Source of the DNA: Microlunatus kandeliicorticis
Lineage (GTDB): Bacteria; Actinomycetota; Actinomycetes; Propionibacteriales; Propionibacteriaceae
Direction of reading: 5' to 3'
NCBI RefSeq assembly: GCF_014137855.1
Contig: NZ_JACGWT010000003.1
Location: forward strand, 310,001-374,000
Length of the DNA stretch: 64,000 nucleotides
Below are positions 55,454 to 64,000 of this stretch, one piece after another. A program made the position numbers and the translations under genes. Numbering within the stretch: position 1 is the stretch's first letter; each line of letters opens with the position of its first letter. The notes beneath the pieces were generated by a model. That model ran no database searches. It saw only the letters and a program-made list of their open reading frames with translations, and was not told the DNA's origin.

Positions 55454-56593
55454 TCAGGTGTGCCGCGGGGCGGTGAGCTGACCGGCGGGTCCGGGCTCCC
55501 GGAGGATCCGCTCGACGAAGCTCTTGGTGAAGGCGAGCACCGGGACCGCGATCAGGGCCCCGACGATGCCGGCGATCACCACGCCGATGGCGATCGAGAG
55601 CAGCACGGCCAGCGGGTGCAGGTGCACAGCCCGGCCGAGCAGGAAGGGCTGCAGCAGGTGTCCCTCGACCTGCATCACCAGGATGATCACGCCGAGCATG
55701 ATCAGCGCCTGCACCCAGCCGAGCGCGACCAGCGCGACCAGCACGGTGAGGAAGCCCGAGACGAAGGCGCCGACCAGCGGGATGAAGGCACCGATGAACA
55801 CCAGGGCGGCCAGCGCCGGGGCCAGCGGGACACCGAGGATGAGCGCGCCGATCAGCACGCCGAGGGCGTCGACCAGCGCGACCAGGATGGTCGCGCGGAC
55901 GTAGTGGCCGAGCGCCTCCCAGCCGTGCCGGGCGGCCGCGTCGACCCGGCCGCGGGACCGCTCGGGGAAGAACTTCGTGACGAAGCGGAAGATGCCGCGG
56001 CCGTCGTAGAGGAAGTAGAACAGCGAGAAGATCATGATCGCGAAGCCGGCGAAGAAGTGCCCGACCTGCGACCCGACGTCGGCGGCGTAGGTGGTGATCG
56101 TCGACTGCGACTCCTTGAGGAACTGCGTCACCCGCGACGTGAGCTGCGAGGTCTGCCAGAGCTCGGGGTTGAGCTTGAGCGGACCGTTCTCGAGCCACCC
56201 GGTGAGCTTGGAGAAGCCCTGGGTCGCGCTGTTCACCAGGCTGTCCGACCCCGACACGATCTGGGTGATGATCAAGGTCAGCGCCCCCGCCACCACGGCG
56301 AACCCACCGATCACGGTGATCGCCACCGCCAGGCCGCGCGGCAGACCCCACTTCTTCAGCCGGTTGGTCACCGGGGAGAGCAGCGCGCAGAGCAGGACGG
56401 CGATGGCCAGCGGGATCGAGACCTCGGAGAGGTAGCCGAGCAGCCAGCCGACGCCGCCGACCAGCGCGGCGATCAGGAACAGCCGCCAGGTCCACCCGGC
56501 CCCGACCCGGAGGGCGAGCGGGATGTGGCGCTCGGCCTCGGCGGGTTCGCTGGCGGGAACGCTGCGCCGGGCGGCGCCGAGACGTGCGGGCAA
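55454..56593 (-). CDS. AI-2E family transporter (PerM/TqsA-like permease)
   Basis: This 379-residue membrane protein has about eight TM helices arranged in the family pattern. The N-terminal pair ends with [20 protein letters not shown], a long central loop follows, and the C-terminal group has [40 protein letters not shown] and the late [19 protein letters not shown]. The exported molecule is unknown; some members are ion antiporters. The TTG at 56593 was chosen because AGGAGG lies 7 nt upstream; an in-frame GTG at 56653 would add 20 residues. Confidence 0.88.
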   Translation of the reverse strand: MPARLGAARRSVPASEPAEAERHIPLALRVGAGWTWRLFLIAALVGGVGWLLGYLSEVSIPLAIAVLLCALLSPVTNRLKKWGLPRGLAVAITVIGGFAVVAGALTLIITQIVSGSDSLVNSATQGFSKLTGWLENGPLKLNPELWQTSQLTSRVTQFLKESQSTITTYAADVGSQVGHFFAGFAIMIFSLFYFLYDGRGIFRFVTKFFPERSRGRVDAAARHGWEALGHYVRATILVALVDALGVLIGALILGVPLAPALAALVFIGAFIPLVGAFVSGFLTVLVALVALGWVQALIMLGVIILVMQVEGHLLQPFLLGRAVHLHPLAVLLSIAIGVVIAGIVGALIAVPVLAFTKSFVERILREPGPAGQLTAPRHT

Positions 56594-56722
56594 GACGGGA
56601 CCTCCTGGAACCGGCAGACGACCAGACCGGCCCGAGACGGGGACGTCCCGCACCCGCTCCGGTCCGCCTACCGTACTGGAACCTGTGCGTCGTCTTGGTG
56701 AGGTGCGGGCCAGACTGGGCGC

Positions 56723-58000
56723 GTGATCCGCGCCCTGTCCACCCGTCTGCGTCGGGCGGACGGAGCCGAGCGACTGCCGCGCGAGGTGGGGGTGCTCGCC
56801 GTGGTCGCCTTCTGCGTCGCCGTCGGGTTCGGCGTGGTGGTGCCGGTGCTCCCGGTCTTCGCCCGCAGCTTCGGGGTGGACAACTTCGCGGTGGGAGCGG
56901 TCATCTCCGCCTTCGCCCTGATGCGGCTCTGCGCCAGCCCCTTCGTGGGCCGGCTGATCCGGGCCTGGGGCGAGCGGGTGGCGCTGGCGGTCGGCATCGG
57001 CATCGTCGCCCTGTCGAGCGGGCTGGCCGGTCTCGCTGCCACCTACCCGCAGCTGCTGGTGCTGCGCGGGATCGGCGGCATCGGGTCGGCGCTGTTCACC
57101 GTCTCGGCCACCAGCCTGCTGCTGGCGGCCGCTGGACCGGCCCGGCGCGGCCGGGCCGCCGGGCTGTTCCAGGGTGGGTTCTTAATCGGCGGGATGGCCG
57201 GGCCGGCGATCGGCGGGGTGCTGGCCGCGATCAGCCTGCGCGCGCCGTTCTTCTTCTACGCGGCCACCCTGGCCGTGGCCGGCGCCGTCGGGCTGGTCCT
57301 GCTGCGCTCCCCCGCCCGGCCGGCCGTCGACCCCGACGCGGTGGCCGGGATCCCGCAGCCCGAGGTCGACCGGACGGCCGTGCCGCTGCGCCGGATCGTC
57401 GCGGACCGCCGATTCCAGGCCGCCTGCCTGACCAACCTCGCCCAGGGCTGGACCTCGTTCGGCGTCCGCAGCGCGCTGGTGCCGGTGATAATCACCGAGG
57501 TGCTCGACCGCCCGGCCAGCTGGACCGGGATCGCCTTCGCCTGCGCCGCGGTGGTGCAGACGCTCGCGCTCTACCCGGCGGGGACGTTCGTCGACCGGGT
57601 CGGACGCCGGCCCGCGATGGTCGGTGCCGGGCTGCTGGCCGCCGTCTCGATCATGGCGGTCGCGCTGGCCCCGAACCTCACGGTCGCCGTGATCGCGCTG
57701 TGCGGCTACGGGGTGGCTGCCGCGTTCCTCGGCACCGCCCCGGCCGCCGCGGTCGGCGACGCCGGTGGCGCCCGGGGCGGCACCGCGGTCGCGGTGTTCT
57801 CGATGTGCTCGGACGCCGGGGCGATCGTCGGACCGCTGGTCGCCGGTGCGCTGGCCGACGCCGTGTCCTTCCCGGTGGCCTTCGGGGTCGGGGCGGCGCT
57901 GCTCGCGCTGGCCGCGCTCAACGCGCTGCGGATGCCCGGCGGGGTGCCCGGCGGCGGTCCGGCCCCGGCCACCGGGAGCACTACGGTGGCCCGGTCATGA
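56723..58000 (+). CDS. MFS transporter (12 TM)
   Basis: This 425-residue major facilitator protein has motif A in [20 protein letters not shown] and again in [20 protein letters not shown], and 12 hydrophobic segments. The substrate is unknown; the layout fits drug or sugar efflux. The GTG at 56723 is preceded by CAGACT with a 6-nt gap (leaderless). The stop overlaps the ung start (ATGA). Confidence 0.88.
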   Translation: MIRALSTRLRRADGAERLPREVGVLAVVAFCVAVGFGVVVPVLPVFARSFGVDNFAVGAVISAFALMRLCASPFVGRLIRAWGERVALAVGIGIVALSSGLAGLAATYPQLLVLRGIGGIGSALFTVSATSLLLAAAGPARRGRAAGLFQGGFLIGGMAGPAIGGVLAAISLRAPFFFYAATLAVAGAVGLVLLRSPARPAVDPDAVAGIPQPEVDRTAVPLRRIVADRRFQAACLTNLAQGWTSFGVRSALVPVIITEVLDRPASWTGIAFACAAVVQTLALYPAGTFVDRVGRRPAMVGAGLLAAVSIMAVALAPNLTVAVIALCGYGVAAAFLGTAPAAAVGDAGGARGGTAVAVFSMCSDAGAIVGPLVAGALADAVSFPVAFGVGAALLALAALNALRMPGGVPGGGPAPATGSTTVARS

Positions 58001-58719
58001 CCGAGCACCCCGATCGATCCCAGGCCATCTCCCCCGAACCGGCCGGACGCGAGCTGCCCGCCGACCTCAGCCCGGACTGGGCGGCCGCGCTCGCCCCGGT
58101 CCGCGACCGGATCGCCGCCCTGGGCGACTTCCTCCGGGCCGAGAACGCCGCCGGCCGCGGCTACCTGCCCGCCGGCGCCCAGGTGCTGCGGGCGTTCGCC
58201 CGGCCGCTGGCCGACGTCCGGGTGCTGGTGGTCGGCCAGGACCCCTACCCCACCCCCGGTCACCCGGTCGGGTTGTCGTTCTCGGTGGCCCCGGACGTCC
58301 GGCCGCTGCCACGGAGCCTGGTGAACATCTACACCGAGCTCGAGGCCGACCTCGGCATCCCGCCGGCGGTCACCGGCGACCTCACGCCGTGGTTCGAGCA
58401 GGGGGTGCTGCTGCTCAACCGGGTGCTCACCGTCCGGCCCGGCCAGCCCGCCTCGCACCGTGGCCGCGGCTGGGAGGAGGTCACCGCCTGCGCGATCGAG
58501 GCGCTGGTGGCCCGCGGTGGCCCGCTGGTCGCGGTGCTCTGGGGCCGGGACGCCCGCTCGCTGGCCCCCGTGCTCGGTGGCGTCCCGCGGATCGAGAGCG
58601 CCCACCCCTCACCGCTCTCGGCCCGCTCCGGCTTCTTCGGCTCGCGGCCGTTCAGCCGGGTCAACGACCTGCTGGTCGCCGCCGGCGCCGACCCGATCGA
58701 CTGGCGCCTCGAGCGCTGA
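57997..58719 (+). CDS. ung: Uracil-DNA glycosylase (family 1)
   Basis: This 240-residue enzyme removes uracil from DNA. The water-activating loop is [18 protein letters not shown]: the catalytic Asp is kept, while the usual His after DPY is Pro, as in other actinobacterial Ung. The leucine-loop motif HPSPLSA follows near the C-terminus with [15 protein letters not shown]. It overlaps the MFS gene by 4 bp; the pairing with a transporter looks accidental. A REP unit and a long palindrome lie downstream. Confidence 0.94.
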   Translation: MTEHPDRSQAISPEPAGRELPADLSPDWAAALAPVRDRIAALGDFLRAENAAGRGYLPAGAQVLRAFARPLADVRVLVVGQDPYPTPGHPVGLSFSVAPDVRPLPRSLVNIYTELEADLGIPPAVTGDLTPWFEQGVLLLNRVLTVRPGQPASHRGRGWEEVTACAIEALVARGGPLVAVLWGRDARSLAPVLGGVPRIESAHPSPLSARSGFFGSRPFSRVNDLLVAAGADPIDWRLER

Positions 58720-58739
58720 GCCGTCGCTGGGGCCCGGCC

Positions 58740-58760
58740 GCCCTGCGACACGCTCAGGGC
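58740..58760. repeat. REP-like element 5 (convergent junction ung/metB)
   Basis: GCCCT (58740-58744), an 11-nt core GCGACACGCTC and AGGGC (58756-58760) form the same palindrome as in the other clusters, with two core changes. It is a single copy 20 bp after the ung stop. Confidence 0.75.
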
Positions 58761-58830
58761 ACCGTGGGCCGGGTCGGGCAGTCGCCGCCGACCCGACCGC
58801 TCTTCGCCCCGCCGACCCCCCTCTGACCGC

Positions 58831-58902
58831 GACTTTGCGGCCGTTCCACGCACTCTGCGTCTGCTGCAGCAGCCGCACAGTGGGAGGAACGGAGGCAAAG
58901 TC
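58831..58902. repeat. 72-bp imperfect palindrome between ung and metB
   Basis: Two 36-nt arms meet at CTGCTG|CAGCAG (58866/58867). They are complementary at 30 of 36 positions by my count, including the outer GACTTTGC/GCAAAGTC. The element is unrelated to the REP family. It could be a terminator, a recombination or cruciform site, or the remnant of a small mobile repeat. Confidence 0.75.
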
Positions 58903-58978
58903 GGGATCGGGGGCGCGGGCGGACAGGCCGAACGGATGCGCACGTCGGTGCGGCGCGAGTCGGTCCAGGCCGTGCGGG

Positions 58979-60130
<1,152 letters not shown>

Positions 60131-60213
60131 GGCCGCGAGGCTAGTCCGGGAATGGCCCCGGCCCGGTTCCCGTTGTGCTGAGCGGACATCTCGTAGAGAG
60201 GCAGACTGAACTC

Positions 60214-60897
60214 ATGTCGTTCTTCGCGCAGCAGAAGGTCACCATGGTCGAGCAGGACCGCGCGCTCCGCGGCCGGTCGACCCCGGTGCTGACCCAGCCC
60301 ACCTTCCACACCGTCTTCGGGACCCCCGTCGACGCCACCCCCGAGGGTTCGGAGGTCGCCTACTTCGGGCTCGGCTGCTTCTGGGGCGCGGAGAAGATGT
60401 TCTGGCAGATCCCCGGCGTGACCTCGACCGCGGTCGGCTACCAGGGTGGCTACACCCCGAACCCGACCTACGAGGAGGTCTGCAGCGCCAAGACCGGGCA
60501 CGCCGAGGTGGTCCGGGTGACCTACGACCCCACGAAGGTCAGCTACGCCCAGCTGCTCAAGCGGTTCTTCGAGGACCACGACCCGACCCAGGGCATGCGG
60601 CAGGGCAACGACGTCGGCACCCAGTACCGTTCGGCGATCTACGCGACCAGCCCCGAGCAGCTGGCCACCGCGCTCCGGGTGCGCGACGAGTTCCAGGTCG
60701 AGCTGAGCCGGGCCGGCTACGGCCGGATCCGCACCGAGATCCGGGAGGCGCCGGAGTTCTACTACGCCGAGGACTACCACCAGCAGTACCTCGACAAGAA
60801 CCCGTTCGGCTACTGCCCGATCCACGCCACCGGCGTGGCCTGCAACCCGTCGGCCCAGGCCGAGCAGGGCGTTCCGGTCGACGAGACGGCTCGCTGA
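60214..60897 (+). CDS. msrA: Peptide-methionine (S)-S-oxide reductase
   Basis: This 227-residue repair enzyme reduces methionine S-sulfoxide. The catalytic motif is [19 protein letters not shown] (the Cys of GCFWG attacks the sulfoxide); [20 protein letters not shown] and [15 protein letters not shown] are conserved. The resolving cysteine lies near the C-terminus ([12 protein letters not shown]). A ~40-residue N-terminal extension is typical of actinobacterial MsrA. The ATG at 60214 is preceded by CAGACT with a 6-nt gap. It is divergent from metB. Confidence 0.94.
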   Translation: MSFFAQQKVTMVEQDRALRGRSTPVLTQPTFHTVFGTPVDATPEGSEVAYFGLGCFWGAEKMFWQIPGVTSTAVGYQGGYTPNPTYEEVCSAKTGHAEVVRVTYDPTKVSYAQLLKRFFEDHDPTQGMRQGNDVGTQYRSAIYATSPEQLATALRVRDEFQVELSRAGYGRIRTEIREAPEFYYAEDYHQQYLDKNPFGYCPIHATGVACNPSAQAEQGVPVDETAR

Positions 60898-60899
60898 GC

Positions 60900-61610
60900 G
60901 TGCGCGGCAGCGCCGAGGCCGCCAAGGAGTGGTCCGAGGCCCGGATGCGGGTGGTGGCGCTGCTCCGCGGCGTCCAGGCCACCGCGCCCGAGCGGCTCGG
61001 CGAACGGGTGCCGGCGTGCCCGGACTGGACGGTGCTCGAGCTGCTGAGCCACGTGGTCGGGCTCGGCGCCGACGTCCTCGCCGACCGCGAGGACGCCGTG
61101 CATGCGCCGGAGTGGACGCAGGCCCAGGTGGACGCCCGTCGCGACCGCACCCTCGACGAGGTGCTCGCCGAGTGGGCCGGGTTCGCCGACGCGATGCACC
61201 GTTACCTGAGCGAGGTCGACACCCGCCCGCTGGGTGACCTGGTCATCCACGAGCAGGATCTGCGCGGCGCGCTCGGCGAGCCGGGCGCCCGCGACACCGC
61301 CGGGCTGCGGGCCATCCGCTACCGGATGGCCCAGCGGCTCGCCGACCGGTTGGAGGGCCGGGCCCCGCTCCGGTTCGCCGGCGAGGACTGGACCTGGACG
61401 TCCGGTCCGGGGGAACCGGGGGTGGTGCTGGCCGCCGACGGCTTCGACGCGTTCCGGGCGCTGACCAGCCGGCGCAGCGCCGACCAGCTCCGCGGCTGGG
61501 TGGTCGAGGGCGACCTCGAGCCCTACCTCGAGGCGTTCGGCGGGCTGGGCGCGCTCCCGGCCGCACCGCTGCCCGAGGGAGCAGCGACCCGCCCGGACCG
61601 ACCCGCGTGA
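60900..61610 (+). CDS. Maleylpyruvate isomerase-fold protein (DinB-like, mycothiol-dependent superfamily)
   Basis: This 236-residue protein has the N-terminal four-helix domain of the maleylpyruvate isomerase family (LGERVPACPDWTVLELLSHV; the H of SHVVGLG is a metal ligand) and a second ligand region in VIHEQDLRGALG. A C-terminal SCP2-like part follows. Family members often use mycothiol, which agrees with mshB and mca in the same window. It starts 2 bp after the msrA stop, so both may repair oxidative or electrophile damage. Confidence 0.82.
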   Translation: MRGSAEAAKEWSEARMRVVALLRGVQATAPERLGERVPACPDWTVLELLSHVVGLGADVLADREDAVHAPEWTQAQVDARRDRTLDEVLAEWAGFADAMHRYLSEVDTRPLGDLVIHEQDLRGALGEPGARDTAGLRAIRYRMAQRLADRLEGRAPLRFAGEDWTWTSGPGEPGVVLAADGFDAFRALTSRRSADQLRGWVVEGDLEPYLEAFGGLGALPAAPLPEGAATRPDRPA

Positions 61611-61614
61611 GCGG

Positions 61615-62037
61615 TCAGCGGTTCGGGCGGGTCCGCCACAGCCAGGCCAGCCCGAGGAAGGGCAGCACCAGCGGGACGAACCCGTACCCGATCCCGTAGG
61701 TCGACCAGACGGTCGCGTCGGGGAACAGCGCCGGGTCGGCCACCGTCAGCGTCCCCACCACCAGCACGCCGACCAGCTCGAAGGCGATCGCGCCGATCGC
61801 GACCCGCCGTGAGGCGCGGGTGCCGAGCCCGAGGGTGATCGTCGCGACCACGTAGACCAGTCCGGAGACCAGCGAGAGCCAGTAGGCCAGCGGGGCGCGG
61901 TCGTACTGGATGAGGAGCTGGACCACGGCCCGGGTGGTGGCGGCCAGTGCGAACACCCCGTAGACGGCGACGAGGATCCGGCCCGGCCCCCGGTTGGTGC
62001 GACGCTCGGGGTTGCCGACCCGCCGCGGCTCAGCCAC
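61615..62037 (-). CDS. Four-TM membrane protein of unknown function
   Basis: This 140-residue protein has four hydrophobic segments (ILVAVYGVFALAATTRAVVQ, WLSLVSGLVYVVATITLGLG, IGAIAFELVGVLVVGTLTV, GYGFVPLVLPFLGLAWLW). The pattern resembles small actinobacterial integral membrane proteins with no assigned role. The GTG at 62037 overlaps the upstream gene by 8 bp, so the two small proteins form one operon. Confidence 0.72.
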   Translation of the reverse strand: MAEPRRVGNPERRTNRGPGRILVAVYGVFALAATTRAVVQLLIQYDRAPLAYWLSLVSGLVYVVATITLGLGTRASRRVAIGAIAFELVGVLVVGTLTVADPALFPDATVWSTYGIGYGFVPLVLPFLGLAWLWRTRPNR

Positions 62038-62392
62038 CGGGGGTCCAGAGCACGAGCAGGCGCAGGGTCATGGCCAGCACGCCGGCCTCGGCCACCGCGA
62101 GCACGGCGGGCGCCCACCGCGAGCGGTCGGTGAGGGCCCAGACCGTGGCCAGCGGGAGCAGCACCAGGATGCCGATCAGGTAGCCGACCGTGGTCGCGTA
62201 CTCGGCCGGGCGGAAGCCGCCGGCCAGCCGGACGAACCCGATCACCGACTGGACCAGGGTGACCAGCTCGGACAGCGCGACCCAGCCGAGCAGCGCCCAG
62301 CTGGTGGTCCGGTTCCGTGCGGTGCTGATCACCGCCCAGACCACCCCGACCGCGGCGACGGCGATCACCGCGTAGGCCAACCCGTCGATCAA
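62030..62392 (-). CDS. Four-TM small membrane protein of unknown function
   Basis: This 120-residue protein has four hydrophobic segments (GLAYAVIAVAAVGVVWAVIS, LLGWVALSELVTLVQSVIGF, VGYLIGILVLLPLATVWAL, VLAVAEAGVLAMTLRLLVLW). The TTG at 62392 was chosen because GGGGAG lies 4 nt upstream; an overlapping GTG two bases earlier hits a stop after one codon. It is probably a partner of the downstream membrane protein. Confidence 0.65.
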   Translation of the reverse strand: MIDGLAYAVIAVAAVGVVWAVISTARNRTTSWALLGWVALSELVTLVQSVIGFVRLAGGFRPAEYATTVGYLIGILVLLPLATVWALTDRSRWAPAVLAVAEAGVLAMTLRLLVLWTPGG

Positions 62393-62567
62393 CGCACTCC
62401 CCTTCTGCCCACCGTCCCGAGCCGGACGCCGCGGTGTCCCGCGTGCGGTCGAGCCGAGCGTAGTCACCGGGGCCAGATCCACCCGCCCGCCGGTACGACC
62501 GCGGGATGAGGCGGACGTACGCCGCGGGCCGATGCGGCGGCCCGCGGACCGCGCCAGGGTGGAGCCC

Positions 62568-62918
62568 GTGACCAGCGCGCTCCTCGACCGCCACCCCGCC
62601 GACCGCACGCCCTCCGCGATGACTGCCGCAATGACCCCCGCGATGAACACCGACAGCGGACGGCGTCGGGTCCCGCACCGCGGCCGGCGCTGGGCCGCGC
62701 CGCTCGGTGCGCTGCTGGCCGTCGCGCTGCTGATCGGCTTCGTGGCGGCCGGGGCCTCGCGGATGGTCGAGGTGACCGCCCCGGACCGCGCGCCCGCCGC
62801 CGCCCTCGCGACTGCGACCCACCACCACCGGCCGGCCGGGTACGGCGCTTCGCTGTGGCCGCTCGGCTTCACCGTGCACTGGAACGACGGCACCGACGAG
62901 ACCCACCTCTGGTGGTGA
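62568..62918 (+). CDS. Small single-TM hypothetical protein
   Basis: This ORF of 116 residues has an N-terminal lead, one TM helix (LGALLAVALLIGFVAAGA) and a short outer part with HHHRPAG and an HLWW end. GGTGGAG lies about 5 nt before the GTG at 62568. No family is recognised. Met/Ala-rich sequence near residues 18-27 looks repetitive. It is a weak gene call, supported by the ribosome-binding site, the TM helix and codon bias. Confidence 0.5.
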   Translation: MTSALLDRHPADRTPSAMTAAMTPAMNTDSGRRRVPHRGRRWAAPLGALLAVALLIGFVAAGASRMVEVTAPDRAPAAALATATHHHRPAGYGASLWPLGFTVHWNDGTDETHLWW

Positions 62919-62951
62919 ACGACCCCGCGGCCGCTCCGGCATGATGACGGG

Positions 62952-63638
62952 GTGCGGGTGCTCGGACAGGACGGCGACGGGACGACGGTGGCCGACTTCC
63001 GGCTCGAGCACGGGGACGACCCGGTCCGCGCGCTGGCCCGGCTCGGCTGGGCGACCGACCACCCCGAGCGCGCCACCCGCGACGCCGACGACCTCGTCCT
63101 CGCGCTGCGGGTCCGTCCCGCCGCCCCGACGCCGCCCGAACGGGCCCGGGCGCACGTCCGGCGCGACCGCGACGTCCCCGCCGACGCCGTCCCGGTGGTC
63201 CACCAGCGCGCCGCCGCCTACGCGGTGGTGATCTCGGACCGCGGTCTGCTGGCCACCACCTTCTCCGCACTCACCGCCGCCGGCGGCCGCTGGGGCCTGC
63301 CCGGCGGCGGGATCGACCCCGGCGAGCAGCCGGCCGACGCGGCCGTCCGCGAGGTCCACGAGGAGACCAGCCAGGACGTCGAGGCCGAGGGCCTCGCCTA
63401 CGTCGACACCGACCACTGGATCGGTCGCAGCCCGCGCGGCGTGATCGAGGACTACCACGCGGTCCGGCTGGTCTACCGGGCGCGCTGCCCCGCGCCGACC
63501 GACCCGGTGGTGCTGGACGTCGGCGGGACCACCGAGACCGCCCGCTGGATCCCCCTCGACGGCTGGGCGGACCTCGACTGGGCCTGGGGTTCGCGACGGG
63601 TCCTGCAGGTGCTGCTCGACCCGTCCGCCCGGCGCTGA
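62952..63638 (+). CDS. Nudix hydrolase
   Basis: This 228-residue protein cleaves a nucleoside diphosphate-linked compound. The Nudix box GGGIDPGEQPADAAVREVHE continues with ETS, keeping the REVHEE core; the usual final Gly after EE is replaced by TS. An N-terminal ~70-residue segment precedes the Nudix fold. The substrate is unknown. CATGAT lies 6 nt before the GTG at 62952, so it is leaderless. It converges with the cystathionine beta-synthase gene 6 bp downstream. Confidence 0.85.
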   Translation: MRVLGQDGDGTTVADFRLEHGDDPVRALARLGWATDHPERATRDADDLVLALRVRPAAPTPPERARAHVRRDRDVPADAVPVVHQRAAAYAVVISDRGLLATTFSALTAAGGRWGLPGGGIDPGEQPADAAVREVHEETSQDVEAEGLAYVDTDHWIGRSPRGVIEDYHAVRLVYRARCPAPTDPVVLDVGGTTETARWIPLDGWADLDWAWGSRRVLQVLLDPSARR

Positions 63639-63644
63639 GCCGGC

Positions 63645-64000
63645 CTAGCGGACGTCGCCGAGCAGGTCCTGCCGGGTGAGCACCCCGGCGGGCTTGCCGT
63701 CGTCGAGCACCAGCAGTGCGTCCTGCTCGGCCAGCGCGCCGACCGCGGCGTCCACCGGCTCGCTGGCCCCCAGGGTGGGCAGGGGCGGCTCCATCACCGA
63801 CTCGACCGCGTCGGCCGGCCGCGCGGTCCGCCCGAACAGCGCTCCCAGCAGCCCGCGCTCGCTCACCGAGCCGACCACCTCGGCCGCCATCACCGGCGGC
63901 TCGGCCCGCACCACCGGCATCTGCGAGACGCCGTACTCGCGCAGGATCTCCACCGCCTCGGCGATGGTCTCGTTGGGGTGGGTGTGCACCAGCGCGGGCA
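63645..64000 (-). CDS. cbs: Cystathionine beta-synthase, C-terminal CBS (Bateman) module, cut by window edge
   Basis: This is the last ~118 residues of a protein whose PLP domain lies beyond the right edge. The visible part is a CBS pair: HPNETIAEAVEILREYGVSQ with MPVVRAEPPVMAAEVVGSVS, and VDAAVGALAEQDALLVLDDG with KPAGVLTRQDLLGDVR. The PPVMAAEVVGSVSERGLL wording and the nearby metB identify it as the CBS tail of cystathionine beta-synthase rather than IMP dehydrogenase. The open frame continues to base 64000, so the real start is outside. Confidence 0.82.
   Translation of the reverse strand, partial: PALVHTHPNETIAEAVEILREYGVSQMPVVRAEPPVMAAEVVGSVSERGLLGALFGRTARPADAVESVMEPPLPTLGASEPVDAAVGALAEQDALLVLDDGKPAGVLTRQDLLGDVR

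Noticed and set aside
62030-63076. Long minus-strand frame continuing upstream of the TTG at 62392
   Set aside because: The upstream part is antisense to the Nudix and small TM genes and has no similarity. A good ribosome-binding site precedes the TTG.

Overview
The window is a stretch of chromosome from a very GC-rich actinobacterium. Both mycothiol enzymes are present (MshB near 5.2-6.2 kb, Mca near 47.7-48.7 kb), along with a 7Fe ferredoxin/DapC pair, an Eis-type acetyltransferase and a PIN-PhoH protein. From about 25 kb to the right end the conserved genes (ychF, ispH, xseA, xseB, DUF4245, fumC, phoH, short-chain Z-prenyl transferase, hemolysin III, DUF255 thioredoxin protein, mca, DUF4307, greA, metB, cystathionine beta-synthase) are those I remember from the Rv1112-Rv1077 region of Mycobacterium tuberculosis. 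The dispersed repeat with core CTTCGACAGGCTCAG makes me favour Propionibacteriales (Propionibacteriaceae-like); that placement is an inference. I see no rRNA, tRNA, CRISPR array, phage or insertion sequence.

Layout. 0-3.6 kb: namZ (cut by the left edge), nagZ, dapC and fdxA, all on the minus strand: muropeptide recycling next to lysine/diaminopimelate synthesis. 3.7-6.2 kb: an acetyltransferase, a flavin reductase and mshB. 6.3-12.2 kb: a complete dppABCDF-type peptide ABC importer, with a strong hairpin between the binding-protein gene and the permeases. 12.4-16.7 kb: pepN, an Eis-like acetyltransferase and a DUF427 protein. 16.9-19.5 kb: two overlapping CNNM/CBS genes. 19.5-25 kb: an accessory metabolic segment (a pterin-dehydratase/VOC fusion, an orphan CrtL lycopene cyclase, a VOC protein, an epimerase, a zinc-less dehydrogenase and a SCO6745-family protein). 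25-49.8 kb: the conserved block, interrupted by a GlxA regulator with a divergent 58-residue membrane peptide, three telescoped single-TM proteins and a potassium channel. 49.9-58.7 kb: an apparent insert between greA and metB (DUF2089/DUF4097 pair, marR-MFS efflux operon, L,D-transpeptidase, AI-2E-type permease, MFS-ung operon). 59-64 kb: metB, msrA plus a maleylpyruvate-isomerase-fold protein, small membrane proteins, a Nudix hydrolase and the C-terminal CBS module of cystathionine beta-synthase.

Two patterns cut across the whole window. First, about 25 genes have no Shine-Dalgarno sequence. Instead they show a -10 hexamer (mostly TANNNT or CANNNT) exactly 6 or 7 nt before the ATG/GTG, which is leaderless transcription; I used this to choose many starts. 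Second, a small palindromic repeat family (stem, GAGCCTGTCG core, stem) occurs only between convergent genes. Its stems change in a compensatory way, which suggests bidirectional terminators or REP elements. The other roomy convergent junctions carry perfect 14-19 bp hairpins instead.

No obviously new multi-gene defence or biosynthetic system is visible. The least explained items are the three telescoped membrane-anchored proteins at 35.5-37.2 kb, the repeat-encoded low-complexity tails on three transport proteins, the REP family, and a 72-bp imperfect palindrome at 58.83-58.90 kb.
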